From positions 1-15,328 of the forward strand of contig JAVVUK010000034.1 of the NCBI GenBank assembly GCA_036653215.1: 15,328 nt of DNA. The letters run 5' to 3'. The notes under the pieces are model-generated. The model was not told where the DNA came from and ran no database searches. It saw nothing but the letters and a program-made list of their open reading frames with translations. This DNA is from JADFUS01 sp036653215 (GTDB lineage Bacteria; Bacteroidota; Bacteroidia; Bacteroidales; Rikenellaceae). A program made the position numbers and the translations under genes. Each line of letters starts with the position of its first letter. Positions within the stretch are counted from its first letter, which is position 1. Of the stretch, positions 6,325 through 13,842 are shown in pieces.

Positions 6325-7518
6325 TTACCTTTTGTTATATTCTTTTAAAGCCACTTTTAAAGCCTCAACAGCCTTTTGAAGTTCGGGTATCTCAATGACA
6401 TAAGCAACACGAACCTCGTTTTTCCCTTGACCAGGAGTAGAGTAAAATCCACTTGCTGGAGCTACCATAACTGTATTTCCTTTATACTCAAATTCCTCTA
6501 ACATCCATTGAGCAAAGACATCGGCATCGTCAACAGGAAGGCTCACCACAGCATAAAAAGCACCTTTTGGCATAGGACAATATACACCCTCAATCTCATT
6601 TAGAGCTTTTACAAGATAGTTACGACGTGCTACATATTCAGCTTTCACAGAATCGAAGTAATCTTGTGGTGTGTCAAGAGCCGCTTCAGCAGCCTTTTGT
6701 CCAAAATATGGAGGGCAAAGACGTGCTTGAGCAAATTTCATAAGAGAAGTTATCAGTTCTTTGTTACGTGTTACGATAGCTCCCACACGAGCTCCACACA
6801 TACTATATCTTTTTGACACCGAGTCTATAAGGATAGCGTTATTTTCAAGCCCACTAAGCTCCAAAACAGAGATCGGCTTGTTGCCATCATAGCAAAACTC
6901 ACGATATACCTCGTCTGCAATTAAGAAAAGATCGTGTTTTAAAGCAATGGCACGAAGCTGCTCCATCTCATCTTTAGAATATACATACCCTGTTGGATTT
7001 GAAGGATTACAGATCATTATAGCCTTTGTCTTAGGAGTAATTTTCTTCTCAAAATCCGCCATTGGAGGAAGAGCAAAGTCATTTTTGATACTTGCAGTGA
7101 TAGGAACAACCTTAATGCCTGTTTGTTTTGCAAAACCGTTGTAGTTCGCATAAAAAGGCTCAGGGATTATCACCTCATCATCAGGGTTAAAACACGCCGC
7201 AAAGGTAAGAAGCAAAGCTTCCGAACCACCTGTGGTAACCATAATGTCTTTAGGGTCTAAAGCGATATTATTCTTTTTATAATATCCTACTAAACCAGCT
7301 TGGTAAGAAGGAATACCCTCCGAAAAGGTATACGCAACCGCATTTGATGTTAAGTTTCTAATAGCATCAACAGCCACCTGTGGTGCGTCAATATCAGGCT
7401 GACCGATATTTAGATGTAATACGTGAATACCACGTTTCTTAGCCGCAGTGGCGTATGGAACAAGCCTACGAATAGGCGATGCAGGCATCTCAATTGCCTT
7501 TTGTGATAATTTTGGCAT
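6325..7518 (-). CDS. PLP-dependent class I/II aminotransferase (AspC-like)
   Basis: The 397-residue product is a fold-type I aminotransferase. It has the substrate-binding segment HLNIGQPDI, the cofactor region TTGGSEA, NPSNPTG, ADEVY with D202 and Y205, the Schiff-base lysine K236 in DSVSKRYS and R244 in GARVG. Relatives are annotated as aspartate or broad-specificity aminotransferases; the substrate cannot be set from sequence alone. The reading frame is open back to an ATG at 7578, but I chose 7518 (MPKLSQKAIEMPASPIRRL) because family members begin with this kind of sequence and the extra 20 residues look like translated leader. The gene appears monocistronic, with its own upstream promoter motif and a terminator behind it. 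Cytoplasmic. Confidence 0.92.
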   Translation of the reverse strand: MPKLSQKAIEMPASPIRRLVPYATAAKKRGIHVLHLNIGQPDIDAPQVAVDAIRNLTSNAVAYTFSEGIPSYQAGLVGYYKKNNIALDPKDIMVTTGGSEALLLTFAACFNPDDEVIIPEPFYANYNGFAKQTGIKVVPITASIKNDFALPPMADFEKKITPKTKAIMICNPSNPTGYVYSKDEMEQLRAIALKHDLFLIADEVYREFCYDGNKPISVLELSGLENNAILIDSVSKRYSMCGARVGAIVTRNKELITSLMKFAQARLCPPYFGQKAAEAALDTPQDYFDSVKAEYVARRNYLVKALNEIEGVYCPMPKGAFYAVVSLPVDDADVFAQWMLEEFEYKGNTVMVAPASGFYSTPGQGKNEVRVAYVIEIPELQKAVEALKVALKEYNKR

Positions 7519-7659
7519 AGCTATTGATAATATGTTTATAATACTGTTATTTGCAAATGGTCGTGCAAATGTATACATAATTATTAATCTTTAGCATAAT
7601 AATAGTATTTTTTTAATTTTTACTCTTCTTTTTCACTTGTGGCACACTACTTGTAACAC

Positions 7660-7690
7660 TAAAGATAGCAAAAAAGTATTCCATAACAAA
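7660..7690 (-). promoter_or_regulatory. Candidate promoter of the aminotransferase gene
   Basis: On the minus strand TTTG (7687-7690) is followed after exactly 19 bp by TATCTTTA (7660-7667). This differs from the TAnnTTTG -7 consensus only at the last base. The predicted start near 7653 gives a leader of about 135 nt before the ATG at 7518. Confidence 0.5.
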
Positions 7691-7764
7691 CGTTCTTTAT
7701 AACAAAAAACAAGGTTTCTTCATTTATTTAAGTTTGGGTTAGTAGTTTTGAGATCTCTCAAAAC

Positions 7765-7800
7765 AAAAAAATAGGCGGTCGTGAGACCCCCTATTTTTTT
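7765..7800 (-). terminator. Terminator of the lpxC-fabZ/lpxA operon
   Basis: Seven A residues and TAGG (7765-7775) pair with CCTA and seven T residues (7790-7800), and GGTC (7777-7780) pairs with GACC (7785-7788) around a GTGA loop, with one C/C mismatch. The A/T-flanked stem gives a U-run on either strand. It lies about 100 bp after the lpxA stop, and the next gene's promoter is further left, so it most likely ends the minus-strand lpx transcript. The adjoining 8-bp hairpin at 7745-7764 may back it up. Confidence 0.75.
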
Positions 7801-7901
7801 ATGGACGCTGGACGTTTTATTATAAAAGCGGAGTGTACATCAAGTACATGAGCATTTTAGAATTAAAGCGTAACGCCGAAAAAGCAATTTATATAGCTAA
7901 T

Positions 7902-8669
7902 TTAACGCATTATGCCTCGCTTAGAACTTACCACAAACTCCAAAATCTCTGTTTTATACTTGCAATCAGGTATTTCACGTTGCACCTCTTCACAGGCTTG
8001 AGTAGTATTTAGTCCTTCACTCATAAGGATACGGTATATGCTTTGTATGGTGTTTATGTCGTCGCTTGTAAACCCACGACGTTTCAGCCCTATGCTATTT
8101 ATGCCTTTATAATCGGAAACTAAGTGACCAGCCATAACATATGGAGGGATGTCTTTGCCTACCAACGCTCCACCAGCAGTCATTGCGTGGTCGCCAATAC
8201 GCACAAATTGATGTATTGCAGAGTGTCCTCCTAATATTACCCAGTTTCCTATTACCACTTCCCCAGCGATAGAAACATTATTTACCAATATCACATTATC
8301 TCCGATCTCACAATCGTGAGCCACGTGAGCGTATGCCATCACAAGACAGTTATTTCCTAATATGGTCTGTCCTTTGGCTGCGGTACCACGATTTATGGTC
8401 GCTGCTTCACGCACAGTACAATTATCACCCAAAACAGCTAAGGTCTTCTCTCCTTTGAATTTAAGATCTTGAGGAGTGCCAGAGATAACAGCTCCAGAGT
8501 GTATTTTACAACCTTTACCTATTCTTGCACCATCGAGGATTACTGCATTGGGGGCAAGATATGTATCATCACCTATAATGACATCTCCTGCCACATAAGC
8601 GAAAGGCTCAATAACTACATTTTTCCCTATTTGTGCATCGGGATGTACATAAGCTAAGTTGCTAATCAT
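7902..8669 (-). CDS. lpxA: UDP-N-acetylglucosamine O-acyltransferase LpxA
   Basis: LpxA transfers a 3-hydroxyacyl chain from acyl carrier protein to the 3-OH of UDP-GlcNAc, the first step of lipid A synthesis in the cytoplasm. The 255-residue product has hexapeptide repeats of a left-handed beta-helix from about residue 8 to 185 and a helical C-terminus. The catalytic histidine is H118 in AYAHVAHDC (equivalent to E. coli H125). The GTP-Q-D-L-K-F substrate segment is present at 64-71. A glycine sits where E. coli has its acyl-length ruler G173 (13 residues after the H of IHQF), consistent with a long acyl chain; the exact length is inference. It follows lpxC-fabZ by 29 bp on the same strand, so the two are probably co-transcribed. 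Confidence 0.96.
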   Translation of the reverse strand: MISNLAYVHPDAQIGKNVVIEPFAYVAGDVIIGDDTYLAPNAVILDGARIGKGCKIHSGAVISGTPQDLKFKGEKTLAVLGDNCTVREAATINRGTAAKGQTILGNNCLVMAYAHVAHDCEIGDNVILVNNVSIAGEVVIGNWVILGGHSAIHQFVRIGDHAMTAGGALVGKDIPPYVMAGHLVSDYKGINSIGLKRRGFTSDDINTIQSIYRILMSEGLNTTQACEEVQREIPDCKYKTEILEFVVSSKRGIMR

Positions 8670-8698
8670 AATTATTTAAGTTTTAAAAACTATTGTTA

Positions 8699-10090
8699 TT
8701 ACTTATTTTTCGAGATCTGAGCCATCAGTGAGGCTTCGCACGCCAATTTGTCGCCCACAAAAGCCTGAGCAAACATCTTAACGATACCTCTTCTTATTGG
8801 TTCTGTAAGTTTCAATACGAATATTAAAGTGTCTCCGGGAACGGTTTTATTCTTAAACTTAACCCCGTCTATCTTAAGGAAATATGTAGAGTAACATTCA
8901 GGATCATCAACGGTGCTAAGTGCCAAGATGCCACCACATTGTGCCATAGCCTCAACAATAAGCACACCCGGCATGACAGGTTCTGAAGGGAAGTGTCCCA
9001 CAAAGAAAGGCTCATTCATGGTTACATTTTTCACTCCGACAATACTGTCTTCTGTCATCTCCATAATTTTATCTATAAGTAAGAATGGAGGACGGTGAGG
9101 CAGTGTAAGACGTATTCTGTTGATGTCGTATAGAGGCTCAACGTTAGGATCGTATTTGAATGGGCACTTGTTGTTATCCGCCTTGATACGTTTACGTACT
9201 ATTTTCGCAAATTCGGTATTTGCGAAGTGTCCCGGACATTTAGCAAAGACTTTACCTTTAAGACGAACACCACAAAGATATAGGTCACCAATAAGGTCTA
9301 TCAGTTTATGACGAGCAATCTCATTTTCATGACGAAGTTCAAGATGATTTAGGTATCCTTGACTTGTAACGTCAATATCTTTTTTGTTAAAGATTGTCGC
9401 TATACGCTCTTTTACGTCATCAGGAATAGGCTTTTCGACAATAACGATAGCGTTATCTACATCACCTCCTTTTATAAGCCCAGCATTAATTAGGGGTTCT
9501 ATCTCGTGTAGGAAAACGAAAGTACGACATGGGGCAATTTGTGTTATGCTATCTATCTTAGAGTTAAGCATAGCATATTGTTTTCCTATTATTTTAGAGT
9601 TAAAGTCTACATTTAGGTCGATAGAAAATTCATCGTCTGGATATGCTGTTATCTCCGTACGTGTAGCTTCATTTTCAAAGATACATTTGTGAGATATCTC
9701 GTAATATTTACGTTCTGCGTCTTGTTCTGTTGTGCCTACTTCGGTAAATGTGTTTACATATTCTCTTGCCGAACCATCCATAATAGGGACCTCCGAAGCA
9801 TCAATATCGATTAAGGCATTATCTATCTCACAAGTATATAAAGAGTACATAAGATGCTCGATTGTGCAAACTTTTGCATCACCACTTTCTATCGTTGTTC
9901 CACGTGAAGTAGAAGTTACAAATTCTGCTAACGCATTAACAATAGGGGTTTCTGGAAGGTCGGTACGTCTAAACTTTATACCGTTATTATCTTCCGCCGG
10001 ATTAACGGTCATAGTAACTGTTACTCCCGTATGTAACCCCTTACCCTTGAAGGTTACAGGCTGACTTATAGTCCTTTGTTTTTCTGACAT
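8699..10090 (-). CDS. lpxC/fabZ: Fused LpxC deacetylase and FabZ dehydratase
   Basis: The 463-residue product combines two enzymes. Residues 1 to about 310 are LpxC, the zinc-dependent UDP-3-O-acyl-N-acetylglucosamine deacetylase and committed step of lipid A synthesis: H79 (TIEHLM), H261 and D265 (RHKLIDLIGDL) are the zinc ligands and H288 is the likely catalytic histidine (CPGHFA). Residues about 318-461 are FabZ, the 3-hydroxyacyl-ACP dehydratase of fatty acid synthesis: LPHRPPFLLIDK, then H366 (GHFPSEPVMPG) and E380 (VEAMAQ) in the expected spacing. The fusion links the two enzymes that compete for the acyl pool and is typical of Bacteroidota. The frame is open to an ATG at 10168, but I chose 10090 because homology begins at MSEKQRTI and the predicted transcription start lies downstream of 10168. 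lpxA follows in the same operon; folB is divergent. Confidence 0.96.
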   Translation of the reverse strand: MSEKQRTISQPVTFKGKGLHTGVTVTMTVNPAEDNNGIKFRRTDLPETPIVNALAEFVTSTSRGTTIESGDAKVCTIEHLMYSLYTCEIDNALIDIDASEVPIMDGSAREYVNTFTEVGTTEQDAERKYYEISHKCIFENEATRTEITAYPDDEFSIDLNVDFNSKIIGKQYAMLNSKIDSITQIAPCRTFVFLHEIEPLINAGLIKGGDVDNAIVIVEKPIPDDVKERIATIFNKKDIDVTSQGYLNHLELRHENEIARHKLIDLIGDLYLCGVRLKGKVFAKCPGHFANTEFAKIVRKRIKADNNKCPFKYDPNVEPLYDINRIRLTLPHRPPFLLIDKIMEMTEDSIVGVKNVTMNEPFFVGHFPSEPVMPGVLIVEAMAQCGGILALSTVDDPECYSTYFLKIDGVKFKNKTVPGDTLIFVLKLTEPIRRGIVKMFAQAFVGDKLACEASLMAQISKNK

Positions 10091-10109
10091 AGTACAATTT
10101 ATTTGACCG

Positions 10110-10140
10110 CAAATATACACAATTTTGTTAAGTTTACAAA
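10110..10140 (-). promoter_or_regulatory. Promoter of the lpxC-fabZ/lpxA operon
   Basis: On the minus strand TTTG (10137-10140) precedes TATATTTG (10110-10117) by exactly 19 bp, a full match to the Bacteroidota housekeeping pattern. The predicted start near 10103 gives a leader of about 12 nt. It is interlaced with the opposing folB promoter. Confidence 0.75.
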
Positions 10141-10154
10141 AAAAGGTACTTTTG
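10124..10154 (+). promoter_or_regulatory. Promoter of folB
   Basis: On the plus strand TTTG (10124-10127) precedes TACTTTTG (10147-10154) by 19 bp, again a full TTTG-N19-TAnnTTTG match. The predicted start near 10161 is about 12 nt before the folB ATG. The -33 element of the opposing lpxC promoter falls between this promoter's -33 and -7 boxes, so both probably cannot be occupied at once. Confidence 0.75.
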
Positions 10155-10172
10155 CAGTTCAACAACATTAAG

Positions 10173-10532
10173 ATGAAGAGTAAAATAATAATAGAAAATA
10201 TGGAGGTTTATGCCTTCCATGGCTGCTATAAAGAGGAGCAAATTGTAGGAAATCGTTTTCTTGTATCGTTAAGCTATATATGTGAACTTAAGGAAGCTAC
10301 CAAGAGCGACAACATAAACGACACTGTGAGCTACCTTGATATATATCGACTCGTGAGACAGGAAATGGCGATAACCTCGCACATCATAGAACACGTAGCT
10401 AAACGTATAATAGATAGGATATTAAAAGAATATCCTATTGTTGAAGAACTTGAAGTCAAGATCAGCAAATGCAACCCTCCACTTGGCGGACTCGTCGAAA
10501 AAGTGAGCGTTGTTATGTCGGGATCACGATAA
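10173..10532 (+). CDS. folB: Dihydroneopterin aldolase FolB
   Basis: FolB converts 7,8-dihydroneopterin to 6-hydroxymethyl-7,8-dihydropterin and glycolaldehyde in folate synthesis, as a cytosolic tunnel-fold oligomer. The 119-residue product has the usual length. It aligns position by position with the S. aureus enzyme through H16-G17 (YAFHGCYKEEQ), the pterin-binding E22 and Y54 (VSYLDI). The catalytic lysine is probably K99 in SKCNPPLGG, where many relatives have K-x-N-P-P. An in-frame ATG at 10125 lies upstream of the predicted transcription start, so I chose 10173. The gene stands alone between a divergent lpxC and its own hairpin terminator, with no other folate gene in the window. Confidence 0.93.
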   Translation: MKSKIIIENMEVYAFHGCYKEEQIVGNRFLVSLSYICELKEATKSDNINDTVSYLDIYRLVRQEMAITSHIIEHVAKRIIDRILKEYPIVEELEVKISKCNPPLGGLVEKVSVVMSGSR

Positions 10533-10551
10533 GAAATAATTATTATATCAT

Positions 10552-10596
10552 AGAAGTTGTTTTGATTTTATACGAAATGGAATCAAAACAACTTCT
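10552..10596 (+). terminator. Hairpin terminator after folB
   Basis: A perfect 16-bp inverted repeat pairs 10552-10567 with 10581-10596 around a 13-nt loop, 19 bp after the folB stop. No strong U-run follows. The remaining 180 bp before the reductase gene are AT-rich; a weak -7-like TATCTTTA lies at 10677-10684 without a clear -33 element, and I saw no structured leader. Confidence 0.65.
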
Positions 10597-10776
10597 TAAA
10601 GTATCGTCAGCAAAGCCTTTAGAGATAAATAGAAAACTTTTTTTCACTTTTATCTTTTTACTTTTAGAAATCTTACTATCTTTACACCTATCGAAAAACA
10701 CTTCTAAGCTACTATGTTAATGAATTGTTTTTCAAGCTGTTAATTGATTTTTATAACCACATAATACATTTTTACA

Positions 10777-13314
10777 ATGGATAATGAGAAAAAGTATGCC
10801 TATGAAGAGGTCGTAGGATATACTAAGAATTATTTTAAAGGCGACGAGCTTGCCTCGACAGTTTGGATAGGCAAGTATGCCTTAAAAGACTCGTATGGCA
10901 ACATCTTCGAGAAGTCTCCCGCAGATATGCACATAAGAATTGCCGATGAGATTGTACGTATTGAGAATAAATATCCAAACCCTATGAGTAATAAAGAGGT
11001 GTTTGACTTAATTTCTGAATTTAAGTATATAATACCTCAAGGTGGTCCCATGACTGGTATTGGAAATAACATACAAATTGCCTCTCTATCAAACTGCTTT
11101 GTCATAGGGCACCAAAAAAATGCTGACTCTTACGGAGGGATAATCCGCATAGATGAAGAGCAAGTACAACTTATGAAAAGACGTGGAGGCGTTGGTCACG
11201 ACTTATCTCACCTTCGTCCTGCAGGGACTCCTGTATTAAACAGTGCGCTCACCTCAACAGGGATTGTTCCTTTTATGGAACGCTACTCAAACTCTACACG
11301 TGAGGTTGCTCAAGACGGTCGTCGTGGTGCTCTTATGTTGTCACTATCTATCAAACACCCAGATGCTGAAAACTTTATAGACGCAAAGATGACTCCCGGA
11401 AAAGTCACTGGAGCTAACGTATCGGTAAAGATAGACGACGACTTTATGAAAGCCGCTATTAAAAACACCGAATATAACCAACAATTTCCTATTGATTCGA
11501 AAACGCCATCTATATCTCGTGCTGTAAACGCTAAAGGACTATGGAAGAAGATTATACATAACGCTTGGCAATCTGCGGAACCAGGCATTCTATTTTGGGA
11601 TACCATAATCAGAGAGTCTATTCCCGACTGCTATGCAGATCTTGGTTTTAAGACCGTATCTACAAACCCATGTGGTGAAATTCCATTATGCCCTTACGAT
11701 AGTTGCCGACTTATCGCTATAAACCTATATAGCTATGTCAATAAGCCTTTTACCAAAGAAGCTTCTTTTGACACGGAGATGTTCAAAACACACGTAACAA
11801 AGGCTATGCGTATGATGGACGACCTTATTGATCTTGAGATTGAAAAGATAGATCGCATAATTGCCAAGATCGACAAAGACCCTGAAGACGACAACATCCG
11901 TCGTGTGGAAAGAGAATTATGGGTCAAAATCCGCACTAAAGCACAAGAGGGACGACGTACAGGACTCGGCATCACAGCAGAGGGAGATATGCTCGCTGCG
12001 CTTGGTCTTCGTTATGGCTCGGACGACTCTATCGCCTTTGCCGTTGAAGTACAAAAGACACTCGCTCTTGCAGCATACCGCTCATCGGTAACTTTAGCAC
12101 AAGAAAGAGGCGCATTTCCTATCTACGCATCAGAACGTGAGATAGACAACCCTATGATAAACCGTATCAAAGAAGCAGATCCTGAACTTTATAACGATAT
12201 GTGTAAATATGGTCGTCGTAACATAGCCCTATTGACTATCGCCCCTACGGGTTCTACAAGCCTTATGTGTCAAACCACATCTGGGGTGGAGCCTGTCTTC
12301 AAACCTTTCTATAAACGTCGTCGTAAGGTGAACCCTAACGACAAAGATGTACAAGTAAGTTTTGTTAATGAGGTTGGAGATGCCTATGTTGAACATATAG
12401 TATTCCACCACAAATTCTTAGTGTGGGCTGAGATAAACGGTTTCTCACAAGAAGCCCTTAAGGCCATGACCATCGAAGAAGTAGAAACATTAGCTAAACA
12501 ATCACCATACTTCAAAGCTACGGCAGACGACATAGACTGGGTCAGCAAGGTAAGGCTTCAAGGAGCAATACAAAAATGGGTAGACCACTCTATTTCTGTC
12601 ACCGTAAACCTACCAAACAATGCTACCGAAGAGCTTGTCTCTAAAGTATATCAAACAGCATGGGAGTCTGGGTGTAAAGGGATCACCGTATATCGTGACG
12701 GATGTCGAGACGGAGTTCTTATATCGGCAAAAGAGAGCGACAAAAAGCCTAAAACAACAGATCTTGCAAGTAGCGGGCTGAAACGTCCTATTGAGCTTGA
12801 TGCCGACGTGGTACGTTTCACAAACGGCAAAGAGAGTTGGATCGCCTTTGTAGGTCTATACAACAACCGCCCATACGAGATTTTTACTGGTAAGATAGAA
12901 GAAGATGCTCTTCTAATTCCTAAATATGTGAAACATGGGAAATTGGTTAAGGTAAAAGAGATCGACGGAAACAAACGTTACGACTTTAAATATACAGACA
13001 ACTACGGATACCCAAACTTCATTGGCGGTATCTCACGAATGTTTAATGAGGAATTTTGGAATTACGCCAAACTTATTTCTGGCGTATTACGCAACGGAAT
13101 GCCTATTGTACAAGTCGTTACACTTGTCTCATCGCTTCATTTTGACAGTGATTTCATTAACACATGGAAAAATGGGGTTGCACGTGCTCTTTCTAAATAT
13201 GTACCATCTGGCACCAAAGTGAGCAAACAATGTTCTGAGTGTGGTGAAGAAGCAGTGGTCTTCCAAGAGGGATGTCTTGTATGTACCTCATGCGGACACT
13301 CTAAATGCCCTTAG
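10777..13314 (+). CDS. nrdJ: Adenosylcobalamin-dependent ribonucleotide reductase (class II)
   Basis: Class II reductases make deoxyribonucleotides with or without oxygen, using adenosylcobalamin to generate a thiyl radical. The 845-residue product has the ten-stranded barrel of the family: C107 (SNCFVIG) and C310 as the redox pair, and N297, C299 and E301 in TNPCGEIPL as the active-site trio, with the same C299-C310 spacing as the Thermotoga enzyme. The APTGSTSLMCQTTSGVEP loop (489-506) is typical. After about residue 665 comes a TSCPD-like domain, then a C-terminal zinc-ribbon-like cluster with C819, C822, C833, C836, C839 and C844, which probably carries the thiols that re-reduce the active site. 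No second subunit is needed or found. The 244 bp upstream contain the folB terminator but no recognisable cobalamin riboswitch. A hairpin terminator follows. Confidence 0.94.
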   Translation: MDNEKKYAYEEVVGYTKNYFKGDELASTVWIGKYALKDSYGNIFEKSPADMHIRIADEIVRIENKYPNPMSNKEVFDLISEFKYIIPQGGPMTGIGNNIQIASLSNCFVIGHQKNADSYGGIIRIDEEQVQLMKRRGGVGHDLSHLRPAGTPVLNSALTSTGIVPFMERYSNSTREVAQDGRRGALMLSLSIKHPDAENFIDAKMTPGKVTGANVSVKIDDDFMKAAIKNTEYNQQFPIDSKTPSISRAVNAKGLWKKIIHNAWQSAEPGILFWDTIIRESIPDCYADLGFKTVSTNPCGEIPLCPYDSCRLIAINLYSYVNKPFTKEASFDTEMFKTHVTKAMRMMDDLIDLEIEKIDRIIAKIDKDPEDDNIRRVERELWVKIRTKAQEGRRTGLGITAEGDMLAALGLRYGSDDSIAFAVEVQKTLALAAYRSSVTLAQERGAFPIYASEREIDNPMINRIKEADPELYNDMCKYGRRNIALLTIAPTGSTSLMCQTTSGVEPVFKPFYKRRRKVNPNDKDVQVSFVNEVGDAYVEHIVFHHKFLVWAEINGFSQEALKAMTIEEVETLAKQSPYFKATADDIDWVSKVRLQGAIQKWVDHSISVTVNLPNNATEELVSKVYQTAWESGCKGITVYRDGCRDGVLISAKESDKKPKTTDLASSGLKRPIELDADVVRFTNGKESWIAFVGLYNNRPYEIFTGKIEEDALLIPKYVKHGKLVKVKEIDGNKRYDFKYTDNYGYPNFIGGISRMFNEEFWNYAKLISGVLRNGMPIVQVVTLVSSLHFDSDFINTWKNGVARALSKYVPSGTKVSKQCSECGEEAVVFQEGCLVCTSCGHSKCP

Positions 13315-13338
13315 AAATTAGACACATACATAAAATAA

Positions 13339-13380
13339 AAAAGCTGTTTAAACTTCCTTAATGAAATTTAGACAGCTTTT
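13339..13380 (+). terminator. Hairpin terminator after the reductase gene
   Basis: Positions 13339-13352 pair with 13367-13380 (one G-U pair) around a 14-nt loop, ending in TTTT. It lies 24 bp after the reductase stop and 18 bp before the next start. No promoter motif was found between it and the isomerase gene, so some read-through may feed the next operon. Confidence 0.65.
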
Positions 13381-13398
13381 AAAACAAATAAAGAAATT

Positions 13399-13833
13399 AT
13401 GAGAAAAGCAGAGATAAAAACAGAAAAAGGGGTCATGAAAGTAGAATTCTACGATAACGATGCTCCCGGTACGGTAGACAATTTTTGTAAACTTGCCGAA
13501 AGTGGATTTTACAACGGCTTAACCTTCCACCGTGTAATACCAAATTTTGTAATACAAGGCGGCTGTCCCGATGGCACAGGTTGCGGAGGTCCGGGCTACA
13601 CTATAAAATGTGAAACTAAAGGCGCAAACCAATATCACGATCGTGGAGTGTTGTCTATGGCACACGCTGGACGTGACACCGGAGGTTCTCAATTTTTTAT
13701 ATGCCACAGCCGTGAAAACACATCTCACCTAGATGGGGTGCACACTTGTTTCGGCAAGGTATATGAGGGCTTAGAAGTCATCGATGCTATAAGAGCAGGA
13801 GACAAAATAGAATCTATTACAATAACAAAATAA
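13399..13833 (+). CDS. Cyclophilin-type peptidyl-prolyl cis-trans isomerase
   Basis: The 144-residue product is a compact single-domain cyclophilin that speeds proline isomerisation during protein folding. The active-site residues are visible: FHRVIPNFVIQGG with R45, F50 and Q53, then LSMAHAGRDTGGSQFFI and HLDGVHTCFGKV. The position of human cyclophilin A W121 is H110 here, a change common in bacteria that usually lowers cyclosporin binding. There is no signal peptide, so it should be cytoplasmic. It starts a probable operon: the DUF4254-like gene begins 9 bp after its stop. Confidence 0.94.
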   Translation: MRKAEIKTEKGVMKVEFYDNDAPGTVDNFCKLAESGFYNGLTFHRVIPNFVIQGGCPDGTGCGGPGYTIKCETKGANQYHDRGVLSMAHAGRDTGGSQFFICHSRENTSHLDGVHTCFGKVYEGLEVIDAIRAGDKIESITITK

Positions 13834-13842
13834 TAATGGCTT

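Larger units (their letters stand above)
7519..7901. other. 383-bp intergenic region between aminotransferase and lpxA
   Basis: No convincing gene lies here. From right to left it holds a 100-bp tract just after the lpxA stop (7801-7901) with a short inverted repeat TGTAC-N5-GTACA at 7834-7848; a terminator hairpin (7765-7800); a second hairpin (arms 7745-7752 and 7757-7764, 8 bp, loop ATCT); and an AT-rich stretch with the leftward promoter of the aminotransferase (7660-7690). A second -7-like box, TACATTTG on the minus strand at 7566-7573, has no matching -33 element. Confidence 0.6.

Noticed and set aside
7519..7578. Upstream in-frame ATG at 7578 for the aminotransferase
   Set aside because: The added 20 residues do not resemble the family N-terminus; homologues start at the MPKLSQ-like position.
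7848..8012. A 54-codon plus-strand ORF starting in the lpxA 3' region
   Set aside because: Two thirds of it runs antisense through lpxA and it resembles no family. The interesting part is better described as a non-coding tract.
9384..10064. Long plus-strand open frames opposite lpxC-fabZ, and similar antisense frames elsewhere
   Set aside because: They mirror a strongly supported gene, have no family resemblance and no start signals.
10091..10168. Upstream in-frame ATG at 10168 for lpxC-fabZ
   Set aside because: The extension is translated promoter sequence: the TTTG and TATATTTG boxes lie inside it, so it would not be transcribed.
10577..10720. A 47-codon plus-strand ORF with a hydrophobic stretch between folB and the reductase gene
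   Set aside because: Its start lies inside the folB terminator hairpin, the sequence is T-rich low complexity that gives hydrophobic codons by chance, and there is no supporting start context.
10533..10776. Cobalamin riboswitch before the reductase gene
   Set aside because: The interval is mostly AT-rich and shows one simple hairpin; none of the conserved riboswitch core was recognised by eye.
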